A stretch of DNA of 44,377 nucleotides from an uncultured Verrucomicrobiota bacterium (GCA_937127435.1 CAKZLZ010000071.1:1-44377), one strand, 5' to 3'. Shown: positions 24,668-33,175, numbered from the stretch's first letter. Notes: generated by a model from the letters alone, not told the origin. Numbers and translations are program-made.

Positions 24668-25798
24668 ATGTCCGACTCTCCCGTCAATCTTCTTGATCTC
24701 GATCTTCCCGCCCTCACTGAACAGGTGAAAGCCTGGGGCCAACCCGCCTTTCGGGCCAAACAATTGTACCGTCAGTTGTGGTTGAAGCAGTGCGAAAGCT
24801 TTGAAGAAATGTCGGATCTGCCGGCCGCCTTCCGCGAAATGCTCAAAGAAAAAGCCTGCATTTCCACCCTGCGCAACCTGCTGGTACGACGCGGGGACGG
24901 CGGATTGACCCGCAAGGCCGTTTTCGCCCTGCCGGGAAACGAAACCGTTGAGGCCGTGCTCATGGTTTATCCCGGGCGCGCCACCGTATGTGTGAGCAGC
25001 CAGGCCGGCTGCCCCATGGGCTGCACCTTCTGCGCCACCGCCAAACTCGGATTCCGTCAGGACTTGTCCCCCGGAGATATCGCCCACCAAGTGCTCTGGG
25101 CCCAGCGGGAACTCCAAAATATCCCGACCGATCTCGATGCCAAAGCCGAACGCCATAAAGTCTACGGTGCGGAAGATGTGCCGGCCCGCCTTACCAATGT
25201 GGTATTTATGGGTATGGGCGAACCCTTTAACAATTATGACAACTGGCGCGAATCCGTCAACCGCCTCCACGATCCGGACGGATTTAATTTCGGCGCCCGG
25301 AATTTCACCGTCTCAACCGTGGGACTGGTCCCCGGCATCGTAAAGTTAATGAACGACCCCATGCAGATCAATCTCGCGATCAGTTTGCATTCAGCCGATG
25401 ACGCCATCCGATCCGAGATGATGCCGGTGAACCGGAAATATCCCATCCGCGATTTGCTGGATGCGGTGCGGGAATACACCGCCAAAACCCATCGCCGGGT
25501 TTCCTTTGAGTATGTACTCATCGAAGGGAAAAACGACACCAAAGCCGAAGCTGAAAAATTGGCCGATGTGCTGATGGAAAAAGGCAAGTTCCCCATGCAC
25601 GTGAATTTGATTCCCCTCAACCCGGTGGAAAACAGCGGCATGACCCGCAGCAACCGCGATCAGGTCACCGGCTTCCGGAACTATCTTGAAAACCGCGGCA
25701 TCCCCGCCACCGTCCGCATTCAACGCGGAAAAGATATCGACGCCGCCTGCGGACAACTCGCCGGTGACCTGGCAAAAGAATTGGCGGCTGGGAAATAA
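24668..25798 (+). CDS. rlmN: 23S rRNA A2503 / tRNA A37 C2-methyltransferase RlmN
   Basis: 376 residues. A radical-SAM enzyme that methylates adenosine 2503 of 23S rRNA and A37 of some tRNAs. The cluster cysteines are C115, C119 and C122 in GCPMGCTFC. The two methylating cysteines are C108 (in VCVSSQ) and the Cys in DIDAACGQLAG near the C-terminus. FMGMGEPFNNYDN is the SAM-binding GGEP-like motif. The length is normal. The start at 24668 gives the usual N-terminus. Confidence 0.97.
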   Translation: MSDSPVNLLDLDLPALTEQVKAWGQPAFRAKQLYRQLWLKQCESFEEMSDLPAAFREMLKEKACISTLRNLLVRRGDGGLTRKAVFALPGNETVEAVLMVYPGRATVCVSSQAGCPMGCTFCATAKLGFRQDLSPGDIAHQVLWAQRELQNIPTDLDAKAERHKVYGAEDVPARLTNVVFMGMGEPFNNYDNWRESVNRLHDPDGFNFGARNFTVSTVGLVPGIVKLMNDPMQINLAISLHSADDAIRSEMMPVNRKYPIRDLLDAVREYTAKTHRRVSFEYVLIEGKNDTKAEAEKLADVLMEKGKFPMHVNLIPLNPVENSGMTRSNRDQVTGFRNYLENRGIPATVRIQRGKDIDAACGQLAGDLAKELAAGK

Positions 25799-25804
25799 CC
25801 CCTC

Positions 25805-26101
25805 ATGCAGAACACCATCAGAAGCCTCTTATTCTTGGGAACGTTTCTTTTCATCGCCCTTATATGTTCATTGATCATGAACCCGCAAAATTCAATGTTT
25901 TGGGGACTATGTATAATTCTACCGATTTTGATGCTCGGGTTACATATTCGCATTGCCTTTGCTTTATGGATCGAAATGTGTGTACGTGAAGCTCAAAAAC
26001 AAAAGAGTTACTTAGGCCTCGGGGCATGGTTTTGGGCGATTTGCGGTTTGGTTTTTGGATTGCTCGGACTCGCGGTATTCCGTTTTGTCGACACAAAATA
26101 A
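25805..26101 (+). CDS. Small membrane protein of unknown function
   Basis: 98 residues with three predicted membrane helices (about 7-25, 30-56 and 70-94). The loop between helices 2 and 3 is charged (CVREAQKQKSY). It starts six bases after rlmN and is probably co-transcribed. The family is not recognised. Confidence 0.6.
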   Translation: MQNTIRSLLFLGTFLFIALICSLIMNPQNSMFWGLCIILPILMLGLHIRIAFALWIEMCVREAQKQKSYLGLGAWFWAICGLVFGLLGLAVFRFVDTK

Positions 26102-26116
26102 ACGTGACATGTCGCG

Positions 26117-26155
26117 GTGAATGCCGCCCCCATGGGGCTCACGTTTATTCTTTCC
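26117..26155 (+). terminator. Possible terminator after the rlmN unit
   Basis: GTGA.GCC.CCCC and GGGGCTCAC form an imperfect hairpin followed by GTTTATTCTTT. It also resembles the hairpin modules of the repeat region that follows. Confidence 0.4.
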
Positions 26156-26159
26156 CGTT

Positions 26160-26219
26160 TACCCGCCCTGACGGACGGGCCTTTGGAATGCCGCCACCCT
26201 TCGGGGGCTGAATTCACCC
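26160..26219 (+). repeat. Diverged hairpin module A
   Basis: Contains GCCCTGACGGACGGGC and a second hairpin based on CCCTTCGGGGG, ending in GAATTCACC. It is a diverged version of module A seen at 26498 and 30989. Confidence 0.5.
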
Positions 26220-26316
26220 TCCAAATCGGTATCGGTATCGAAATCAATTAACATCCAACCCTATTCCCCCCTCCAACCCCTGCCATCTCCTCATCCCACG
26301 CTCACCCTCAACTCCC

Positions 26317-26419
26317 CAGCCCGGTACGGGCGGCTCTCCAAAGCCCGGTCCGCCAGGGCCGGGACCAGTAACAGCTCAAAATATTGAGTGCTGAAAGCAC
26401 GACTCTCTCACTCGCAAAC
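26317..26419 (+). repeat. Modular repeat, modules B and C
   Basis: Module B (26317-26363) has CAGCCCGGTACGGGCGG and a long hairpin CCCGGTCC-GCCA-GGGCCGGG. Module C (26375-26419) has CTCAA-AATA-TTGAG and GTGCT-GAA-AGCAC. Nearly the same order occurs at 31058-31165. Confidence 0.8.
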
Positions 26420-26497
26420 CTTCGTACCTCCAGAACCGATGCGGGAAACAAGAGAACCATGCTTGCAGCATTCTGCTCCGACAAAAATTCCATTACA

Positions 26498-26613
26498 CCC
26501 GCCCTTACAGACGGGTCTTCGGAGAACCATCCCTTCGGGATTCACTTTTTCAGAACCTTCACAAATCAGCCCGGTACGGACGACGCTCCAAAGCCCGGTC
26601 CGACAGGGCCGGG
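26498..26613 (+). repeat. Modular repeat, modules A and B
   Basis: Module A (26498-26545) has CCCGCCCTTACAGACGGG followed by a hairpin ATCCC-TTC-GGGAT. A short spacer leads to module B (26567-26613). The same order A then B is found at 30989-31104. Confidence 0.8.
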
Positions 26614-26647
26614 TAATTTGATTCATCGTAAATGAGCCCCACCGGGG

Positions 26648-26683
26648 CGGCCCTCATAAATCAACTTTATGAGGGCCGTTTTT
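26648..26683 (+). terminator. Strong rho-independent terminator
   Basis: CGGCCCTCATAAA (26648-26660) pairs perfectly with TTTATGAGGGCCG (26666-26678) around a TCAAC loop and is followed by TTTTTCTTT. It stops plus-strand transcription before the convergent lipoprotein gene. Confidence 0.85.
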
Positions 26684-26696
26684 CTTTGGGGTAAAC

Positions 26697-27143
26697 TCAG
26701 GGACTCAGTCCAAGTTCTTTCGCGGGGATTTTCTTCTTCAGTTCTTTAATCAAAACCTCCCCTTCCGGATCCGTAACCGTTACGATAACCGTCACTTCAC
26801 CACTGCCCGCCTCATAGACTGCATGTTCCTTCTGATATAATCCCGCGCCATTCACCGTACCGGTAAATATATTTTGCGCGTTGCTTTGTTTGACCGATGT
26901 TCCCGGAACCGCATCCGTAATCCCCACAATAAGCAAATATTGATCTCCCCCCTGCGGTGCAAGGGTCAGCAGGAAATTCGCGGCTTTGTTATTTGCGGGA
27001 AGATCTTCTTCAACCAGCGGCGCCTCTCCACCCCCACCTTCTCCGCCGCCACTATCGCATCCGGTAAAAATGAGCAGGATGAATACCGTCATTAAACAGA
27101 AGTATCGAGAGGTGCGTTGTGTTTTTAGAATCATTGTTTTCAT
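26697..27143 (-). CDS. Lipoprotein with Ig-like domain
   Basis: 148 residues. A lipoprotein signal peptide ends in IFTGC (Cys about 29), then a Gly-rich linker (DSGGGEGGGGEAP), then a beta-rich domain (about 55-145) with VTVIVTVTDPEGEVLIKEL, typical of an Ig-like fold. AAGGAA precedes the ATG at 27143; a longer in-frame start at 27209 lacks a site. The upstream region holds the TGTAAC-N16-CCAAGAA motif shared with the PEP-CTERM-like gene. Function unknown, probably envelope-exposed and part of the ECF sigma regulon. Confidence 0.7.
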   Translation of the reverse strand: MKTMILKTQRTSRYFCLMTVFILLIFTGCDSGGGEGGGGEAPLVEEDLPANNKAANFLLTLAPQGGDQYLLIVGITDAVPGTSVKQSNAQNIFTGTVNGAGLYQKEHAVYEAGSGEVTVIVTVTDPEGEVLIKELKKKIPAKELGLSP

Positions 27144-27196
27144 TTTATCGTTTCCTTGGTTTCGTTGAGCCGCTTGAGTTACGCAGCGGATAAATA

Positions 27197-27226
27197 CTTC
27201 TTGGATCATTCAGGAAAAAAGTTACA
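27197..27226 (-). promoter_or_regulatory. ECF-type promoter candidate, lipoprotein gene
   Basis: TGTAAC (27226-27221), then a T run, then CCAAGAAG (27204-27197), with 16 bases between the boxes. The same arrangement precedes the surface-protein gene (28479-28451). The leader would be about 45 bases. Confidence 0.55.
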
Positions 27227-27263
27227 GCGCTGGATCTTTTTTCCGTATTTCATTTCGGCATAG

Positions 27264-27298
27264 ATTAAAAAATCGTCCTGCCGGGTTTCAGCAGGACG
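27264..27298 (-). terminator. Rho-independent terminator of the surface-protein gene
   Basis: On the minus strand CGTCCTGC pairs with GCAGGACG around a nine-base loop and is followed by ATTTTTTAAT. It follows the gene at 27322-28413. Confidence 0.85.
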
Positions 27299-27321
27299 TT
27301 GCACATGTAAACCGCTGCGTA

Positions 27322-28413
27322 CTACCGCTTATGGAATCCTAAAAACCACAGGCTCAATACCGAAAGCAGAACCAAGGCGACACTCCCCATCTCCGGAATC
27401 ACGGCCACATTGTCTCCCAGATACATCCCTGCTCCCGTTGAAGGCAAATCGAATGCCGTACTCTGCCCATTCGCAGGGTTAAAGCTGGTGCCTAAAGCCT
27501 GAAGCATTTCTTCGGTCAATTCAGGAGCAGGACGGTTGAACCGGAAATAATCGACATCCACAATAAGATCCGGCTCCATCCCGGGGCCGTCTAATACATT
27601 ATAATTGTGTTCAAACTGCGTTGCATGGTCCCCGCCGTTCCAATAATCATCTCCAATATTTTCCCAATTGGTGTAGGCCGTCAACCCCACTTGCAAAGTG
27701 TCTCCGAATTCAGGCATATCATGTGCAGCGTTAGGATAGCGGTTTTCCACTATCCAATTCCCTCCGGGGTGACGGCGCATCACCACCACGGTGTTACCGA
27801 CTTTCACCAACTGTAATTCAACCGTATTGCTGTCCGGCACCCCTGAATTATCATAATAGAGCGTCGAATCCCCATTCACCGTCGTTTTGACTTCATACTG
27901 CCAAGTACCGGCATTTCCTGCCGACCCGTATGAGAGAAAAACATAATTATCCGTACCCGGTTCCCAGTCACTTCCGTTTGCCTCAGGGGGCCATACCGGA
28001 TCCGTAGTGTAGGGTGTCGGCGCTGCGGAAGTAATATCCCGGGGATCATGAATAAAGATCCCGGACAAACTGAAAAGACGATTGGGCGGCAAGGAAGTGT
28101 CCACCCGACTGCCAACCTGCATACGGGTCGTGACCACGAAATCGCCAGTGACATTTTTATGCACCAGCACTCCACGCAGGTCATCAAACCATGCGCTGGT
28201 ATGGGGCATCAACCGCATATGGCCCGGACGGGTGGTATTGATGTCCCAGGTTTCAAGCTGATCCGCATTCCAGCCCTCCACATCATTGAGCCGCAGCCAA
28301 TCCGCTTGGCTGGCAGCGTCATCAAATTCATCACTGAGGTGGGAGAGATCGTCGGCCAAAAGAGCAGAGCCAACAGGAAACAACACGAATAATAAGTACA
28401 GGTAAGATTTCAT
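27322..28413 (-). CDS. PEP-CTERM-like surface protein
   Basis: 363 residues. A signal peptide (about 1-20) is followed by a concanavalin/DUF1349-like beta-sandwich (about 25-300: LSDEFDDAASQADWLRLND, TRMQVG, VGLTAYTNW). A short linker leads to a C-terminal sorting signal IPEMGS, a hydrophobic helix (VALVLLSVLSLWFLGF) and HKR. This is the PEP-CTERM layout, processed by exosortase in bacteria with exopolysaccharide. It lies downstream of the ECF sigma and kinase genes on the same strand and has its own ECF-like promoter. The kinase's external domain has a similar beta-sandwich look. Probable role: envelope-bound carbohydrate or surface protein. Confidence 0.75.
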   Translation of the reverse strand: MKSYLYLLFVLFPVGSALLADDLSHLSDEFDDAASQADWLRLNDVEGWNADQLETWDINTTRPGHMRLMPHTSAWFDDLRGVLVHKNVTGDFVVTTRMQVGSRVDTSLPPNRLFSLSGIFIHDPRDITSAAPTPYTTDPVWPPEANGSDWEPGTDNYVFLSYGSAGNAGTWQYEVKTTVNGDSTLYYDNSGVPDSNTVELQLVKVGNTVVVMRRHPGGNWIVENRYPNAAHDMPEFGDTLQVGLTAYTNWENIGDDYWNGGDHATQFEHNYNVLDGPGMEPDLIVDVDYFRFNRPAPELTEEMLQALGTSFNPANGQSTAFDLPSTGAGMYLGDNVAVIPEMGSVALVLLSVLSLWFLGFHKR

Positions 28414-28450
28414 AGATCATCCATAAGTAAGGGTTAACAGTCTGTACCCT

Positions 28451-28479
28451 TCCTTGGAGATCGTATTGAAAAAGTTACA
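28451..28479 (-). promoter_or_regulatory. ECF-type promoter candidate, surface-protein gene
   Basis: TGTAAC (28479-28474) and CCAAGGA (28457-28451), again with exactly 16 bases between and a T run after the first box. TGTAAC includes the TAA stop of the kinase gene. Confidence 0.55.
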
Positions 28480-30034
28480 GGCCGGTTTCGATTTCCTGTA
28501 ATTCAATGCGGTGAAAACGGACACGGCCCTGCCAGACCCCCACCCCCACGGCCATAGAATCAGGAACCGGCCAAATACTGTTGATGGACAACTGGCGGCC
28601 CGCCAGCAATAACCTTCGGGGAGCAGCATCGTTTACCTGCACCTCGACCCATTCGGGGCGGACCCGCAATAGGATTCGATCGATTCCATTTGCAGCATGG
28701 CTCACCGAAAAACGGGTTTCGTTTTGTCGAAGATCCTGACCGTCCACATTTTGAATCCCGCCTAATCCCTGATTCCAAGCATCGATTTCGAAAGTGGCCC
28801 GACCCGCCCCCGTGGTAAAAAAGATCGGAACAGAATCCGTCCCTTCCGTCCGCTCCACTTCCACCCGCAACTCATAACTTTCCGGCACCTCCTGCAGAAG
28901 TGAAATCCACGCCTCAGAAATGCCGGCTTGACGCTCCGTGACCAAAACCCCTTCGTCAAAATGCCAGCGGCCTCTTGATCGAACCTCCTCAAAATTATCC
29001 GCCGCCACCTTGAGCAAATCAACGGGGGATTGCGTTTCGATCAGTTCTGAAACCGTTTCCGGGGGCACAGACAAAGGGCTGGGAGTTTCCATCACGACAC
29101 CTCCAGCGGGTGGCAGGGGATCCGGACGAAACAAAACCCAACTGAATCCAAGCAAGGCGATCAGAACACCCCCGATGACCCCCGCCTTTCTCCGCCCGAT
29201 CGGCGGACGGATTTTTGCCAGATCCTGCAGCAACGCCTCACAGCTTTGATAACGGTCTTGCGGATTCTCCCGCATGCACCGCCGAACCAGACGGTCACAT
29301 TTTTTATTTTTCAGAGCAGAGAATACCCCCCGGGGACGGCGCCCGCTCAGCATCTCATAAAACAGAATACCCAAACTATAGATGTCACTTCGGGCATCCA
29401 CATTTTCCATACCCGTTTTTTGTTCGGGAGACATGTAATCCAATGTGCCCATCATGGTCCCGCTCAAAGTCAGTTCCAGGCTGTCCGGATTCTGTTGAAA
29501 TCCAGCCAAACCAAAATCGCCCACTTTTACACTGCCCTGTTCGGTAAATAAAATATTCGCAGGTTTCAAATCCCGATGGATAATCCCTGAAACATGCGCC
29601 GTCCCCACCGCTTCGACTATCTGAGTAAAAATGCGATGTGCATCTGCAAACGGAAGCGCACCCTGCCGTAAGCGATGATCTAAATCCCCCCCGGAAACAT
29701 ATTCCATGATCAGGCAGGAATGGCCCGCGGCATCGATCACAAAATCGTGAACGCCGATAATATGGGCATGACTTAATCTCGCCAGCGCCTTCCCTTCCCG
29801 AAGCAGTCGTTCCGTATCCAACCCCGCCTCACCCTTTCGCATAATCTTAATCGCCACCTGACGATCCAAGCTAACCCGCCGGCCGACATATACGGTCCCC
29901 ATTCCCCCTTCACCTAAGATACCGTCAATTTCATACCCGGACAGATCGGGTATACCTGCGGCGCCATCCCCCACCGAATCGGGATTGATTCCAACGCCCA
30001 TTAATCGGGTTAACGTTTCATCTGAATCACTCAA
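28475..30034 (-). CDS. Membrane Ser/Thr protein kinase with extracytoplasmic domain
   Basis: 519 residues from the TTG at 30034. The kinase domain (about 34-275) has the Gly loop GEGGMG (41-46), Lys63 in VAIKIM, catalytic HRDLKPAN (153-160), DFG (173-175) and GTLDYMSPEQ. A membrane helix (about 285-302) leads to an external beta-sandwich domain (about 350-515) of the concanavalin/DUF1080 type. The TTG start overlaps the end of the sigma gene by eight bases and has GGAG upstream; an ATG at 30001 is the alternative but has no site. Such kinases act with ECF sigma factors in PVC bacteria. The external domain suggests sensing of a surface ligand or sugar. Confidence 0.82.
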   Translation of the reverse strand: MSDSDETLTRLMGVGINPDSVGDGAAGIPDLSGYEIDGILGEGGMGTVYVGRRVSLDRQVAIKIMRKGEAGLDTERLLREGKALARLSHAHIIGVHDFVIDAAGHSCLIMEYVSGGDLDHRLRQGALPFADAHRIFTQIVEAVGTAHVSGIIHRDLKPANILFTEQGSVKVGDFGLAGFQQNPDSLELTLSGTMMGTLDYMSPEQKTGMENVDARSDIYSLGILFYEMLSGRRPRGVFSALKNKKCDRLVRRCMRENPQDRYQSCEALLQDLAKIRPPIGRRKAGVIGGVLIALLGFSWVLFRPDPLPPAGGVVMETPSPLSVPPETVSELIETQSPVDLLKVAADNFEEVRSRGRWHFDEGVLVTERQAGISEAWISLLQEVPESYELRVEVERTEGTDSVPIFFTTGAGRATFEIDAWNQGLGGIQNVDGQDLRQNETRFSVSHAANGIDRILLRVRPEWVEVQVNDAAPRRLLLAGRQLSINSIWPVPDSMAVGVGVWQGRVRFHRIELQEIETGL

Positions 30035-30740
30035 GAGGACGCTCTCCGTCGCTGCCGAGCACCCGAAGCAAATAATGTAATTCGTCTTCCAAATCCTCTG
30101 CTTCTCCCAGCGTTTCCAACACCTCTTCCCGTAAAGCTTCCGCAAAACGTTTCCGCAGACGATGAAGAGCCACCTTCAAAGCCCCCGCACTCATATCCGC
30201 CTGTTCCGCTAGCTTTTGCCATCCCTGCTCAGGCCGGTCCCCACTCAAATAAGGTCGCAGAAGTACAAACACCTCCTCTTTACCTTCCGATGCATACCGA
30301 CGCTGTAAACGCGCAAGCGCCAACTCCAAAATGCAACGCCCCCATTCCCGGTCAAATTCGTCACTTTTCTCCAACCGTTCATCCGACTGCCAAGTTTCAT
30401 CGAAAGGAATTTTCTCCACATCCCCTCCCCGCTTCGCGGCATTTTTCGCACTCCATTCATCCTGAACATGCCGACGAAATGCGGTCAGTAAAAACGAACG
30501 TAATTTTCCTTTCTGAGGACAGGCCTTGTGAAACAATTCTTTGCGCAACACCTGAAGAAAAAAACTTTGTACCCGGTCTTCCGCTTCAGCAGGCGGACAA
30601 CCCAGGTGAACGGCAAAGGTATATAAAGGCTTCCAATATTTTTCACACAAATCTTCCAAAGCCATTTCCGCTTCCCGCGAGGGACCACGCGCAGCCAACA
30701 CCAAAGACCAATTGGTGGTTTGAAATCGATCAGAACTCAT
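30027..30740 (-). CDS. ECF-type sigma factor (kinase-associated)
   Basis: 237 residues. Sigma-2 region about 12-90 (SREAEMALEDLCEKYWKPLYTFAV, AEDRVQSFFLQVL), a long charged linker, and sigma-4 about 170-215 (GWQKLAEQADMSAGALKVALHRLRKRF) with a helix-turn-helix. The start at 30740 (MSSDRFQTTNWSLV) gives the usual N-terminus of the PVC kinase-linked ECF groups; a longer in-frame start at 30902 lacks support. The kinase gene overlaps its stop by eight bases, so they are coupled. There is no anti-sigma gene; regulation by the kinase is probable. Confidence 0.85.
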   Translation of the reverse strand: MSSDRFQTTNWSLVLAARGPSREAEMALEDLCEKYWKPLYTFAVHLGCPPAEAEDRVQSFFLQVLRKELFHKACPQKGKLRSFLLTAFRRHVQDEWSAKNAAKRGGDVEKIPFDETWQSDERLEKSDEFDREWGRCILELALARLQRRYASEGKEEVFVLLRPYLSGDRPEQGWQKLAEQADMSAGALKVALHRLRKRFAEALREEVLETLGEAEDLEDELHYLLRVLGSDGERPLE

Positions 30741-30855
30741 GGAGTCGATCCGGATGGGGGGCGTTGAATATTCGACATGGAGATCATTTATGCGGGAAAT
30801 CAAAAAACTCGCAAGCTCAAGATTCAGTTGTTCCCAAAAAAGAAACCATGTGGGC

Positions 30856-30876
30856 CAGTCCGGTACGGACGGCTCT
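30856..30876 (+). repeat. Partial module B
   Basis: CAGTCCGGTACGGACGGCTCT, the first half of module B, upstream of the sigma factor gene. The later hairpin is missing. Confidence 0.6.
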
Positions 30877-30939
30877 CTCTTTGCATGACAAAACATGCTC
30901 ATAACCTATAAACACAATAAACCAAATCAACACCAGCCA

Positions 30940-30966
30940 GTGAGAGAGCCGTGCTTTCAGCACTCC
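30940..30966 (-). repeat. Module C, inverted copy
   Basis: GTGAGAGAGCCGTGCTTTCA continuing to CACTC is the exact reverse complement of the core of module C at 31121-31165, so the two form a widely spaced inverted pair around modules A and B. Confidence 0.75.
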
Positions 30967-30988
30967 GGATCCTCTCCGTTAACAGTTA

Positions 30989-31165
30989 CCAGCCCTTACG
31001 GACTGGCCTTTGGAGAAACATCCCTTCAGGATTCACTCCTTCAAAACCTTCGCAAATCAGTCCGGTACGGACGGCTCTCCAAAGCCCGGTCCGCCAGGGC
31101 CGGGACGGGATAAGGAACACCTCAAAATATTGAGTGCTGAAAGCACGGCTCTCTCACTCGCAAAC
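30989..31165 (+). repeat. Modular repeat, modules A, B and C
   Basis: Module A (30989-31035: CCAGCCCTTACGGACTGG then a CATCCC-TTC hairpin), spacer, B (31058-31104) and C (31121-31165). B and C match the copy at 26317-26419, and A with B matches 26498-26613. It ends 19 bases before the stop of the ABC transporter gene. Confidence 0.85.
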
Positions 31166-31183
31166 TTTCGCGCCATCCGCCCC

Positions 31184-32986
31184 TCACTCTTCCTCTTCGC
31201 TCTTCTCCATTTTCTGCTGTTCCAACAACTCTGCAAACAATCCCCCTTTCTCTTTGAGGGTCTGATAATTTCCCCGCTCGGTTAAACGCCCCTTCTCCAT
31301 CACCAAAATTTCATCCACATTTTTAACTGTGGACAATCGATGGGCGATAATTACCACCGTCCGGGTCCCGCGCAACTCATCCACCACCGCCTGAATATTC
31401 CGTTCGGTCACCGAATCCAAAGCCGAAGTCGCTTCGTCCAAAATCAGAATCCGCGGATCCCGCATCAGTGCCCGCGCAATCGCAATCCGCTGACGCTGCC
31501 CACCGGAAAGCGCCACCCCGCGCTCACCCAATCGACTGTGATAACCCTCCGGCATCTCCAGAATAAACTCATGCGCCTGCGCCGCCCTCGCCGCTTTTTC
31601 AATCGCTTCATCGGTGGGATCATCCACCGCAAACCCAATGTTCTCCCGCACCGACGTCGAGAATATAATCGGGTCCTGCAATACCACCGCCACCTGATGA
31701 CGGTAGTGACTTTGTGAAATATCCGTCAGCGGAAATTCATCCAACAGAATCCGTCCTTCCCAGGGATCGTAAAACCGCAACATCAACTGGGTCAAGGTAC
31801 TCTTTCCACTGCCCGACGGCCCCACCAGCGCGTAGGTTTTCCCCGCTTCCAAATCGAAACTCAAATCAAACAGCACTTGTTTTTTCTGATACCCGAATTT
31901 CACATCTTCAAACCGTAAGGCCCCGGTCAATTTGGGCGTAAGCGCTTCTTCTTTATCCGCCGGCGATGGATGGATTGCCAGAATGTCGTGAATACGTTCC
32001 AGTGCCGCAAAGCCGTCCTGAATCTGAATAAGCGAATCCGTCAGGCGCTGTACCGATCCGTTGATCAAACCCACGAACAACAAAAAGCCAACCAAGTCCC
32101 CTTTGCTGAGCGATCCGGGATAATAAAGAATCATGTAACTCCCCACCAAAGCCACCGTGATCTGACAGGCGATCACCAAAGTATTGCTTAAACTCTGAAA
32201 GGCCCCCAATAATTTTGAGTTGGCCACCTGTAAATCCCGGACCTGTTCAGATGAGGAGGTAAAAGCCCGCCCGCTTTGCTGTTCGCCGGCGAAAGCTTTC
32301 ACCACCGTAATTGCAGAAAAATATTCAGCCGCGCGACCGGTAACCGAAGACTGTTGTTCCTGAATGTTTTTACGTCCACTACGAATGCCCGGACTGTAAT
32401 GGCGGACCACCCAGGCGTTCCCGCTAAGGAATACAAAACACAACATGGCCAACCAGGGGTTTATATACAACATCACCCCGCCCAACGTCAGTAAACTCAG
32501 CCCGTCCAGGGAAAGCTGGATCAGCCCTTTATCCACCACCACCCCCGCATAGGTAATGTCCGAACTGACCCGAGACCCCAAACTTCCCGCATGGTGGCGG
32601 TTAAAAAAGCGCATGCTTAAACGTTGAATGTGATGAAACATCCGCCGCCGCAAATTGTGTTGCAGGTTACTCGCCAGCTCCTGGGCAAGCCGGGATCGGT
32701 AATACGCGGAAACCCCCAGAAAAAATAACAGGACCAAAGAGATTCCTCCCAACCGGAGAAGATCCATTCGGGTATCTGCATTGGCAGGTTGGAGCAAAAT
32801 TTTATCAATCAGATGCCCCGTAATTAGAGGCACCCCCATGGGTAAAATAAATTTCCCCCAGCCCGCCAAAATGGTCAGCGCCGCCAACTTCCATTGTTTC
32901 TTCAGCGGCTTTTTTAAAGGTTCCAACAGCGTCCATAACGGAATCTGCCGGCCGGATGATTCGGGGTTGTGATTCTTTTTATGCAT
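31184..32986 (-). CDS. ABC exporter, MsbA/multidrug type
   Basis: 600 residues, a half-transporter with membrane and ATPase parts fused. Six membrane helices fill about 35-330. The nucleotide-binding domain has Walker A GPSGSGKST, signature LSGGQRQR, Walker B ILILDEATSALD and the H-loop IIAHRLST. It would act as a homodimer exporting lipids or drugs; the substrate cannot be read from the sequence. A perfect CCCCC/GGGGG hairpin (about 32987-33002) directly precedes the ATG at 32986, with no clear ribosome site. It is convergent with the repeat cluster at its 3' end. Confidence 0.9.
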   Translation of the reverse strand: MHKKNHNPESSGRQIPLWTLLEPLKKPLKKQWKLAALTILAGWGKFILPMGVPLITGHLIDKILLQPANADTRMDLLRLGGISLVLLFFLGVSAYYRSRLAQELASNLQHNLRRRMFHHIQRLSMRFFNRHHAGSLGSRVSSDITYAGVVVDKGLIQLSLDGLSLLTLGGVMLYINPWLAMLCFVFLSGNAWVVRHYSPGIRSGRKNIQEQQSSVTGRAAEYFSAITVVKAFAGEQQSGRAFTSSSEQVRDLQVANSKLLGAFQSLSNTLVIACQITVALVGSYMILYYPGSLSKGDLVGFLLFVGLINGSVQRLTDSLIQIQDGFAALERIHDILAIHPSPADKEEALTPKLTGALRFEDVKFGYQKKQVLFDLSFDLEAGKTYALVGPSGSGKSTLTQLMLRFYDPWEGRILLDEFPLTDISQSHYRHQVAVVLQDPIIFSTSVRENIGFAVDDPTDEAIEKAARAAQAHEFILEMPEGYHSRLGERGVALSGGQRQRIAIARALMRDPRILILDEATSALDSVTERNIQAVVDELRGTRTVVIIAHRLSTVKNVDEILVMEKGRLTERGNYQTLKEKGGLFAELLEQQKMEKSEEEE

Positions 32987-33175
32987 CCCCCCATCGTGGG
33001 GGAATCAAAAAAATTGTGCAAGTCCTCGTGCACACTTTAAGTTTGATGACGAGATAAAGATGTGAATCATTCAAGTTACAAAGAATCGTAAATGAAGCCA
33101 TGCAAAGTGCTCCGGATATAGATTCTCCACAGAATGGATCTGGACTTTTAACACCAGAAACAGAATAGTAACCCA

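Noticed and set aside
26498..31165. Repeats as a CRISPR array
   Set aside because: Modules are irregular in spacing, contain internal hairpins and appear in different orders with no unique spacers of constant length.
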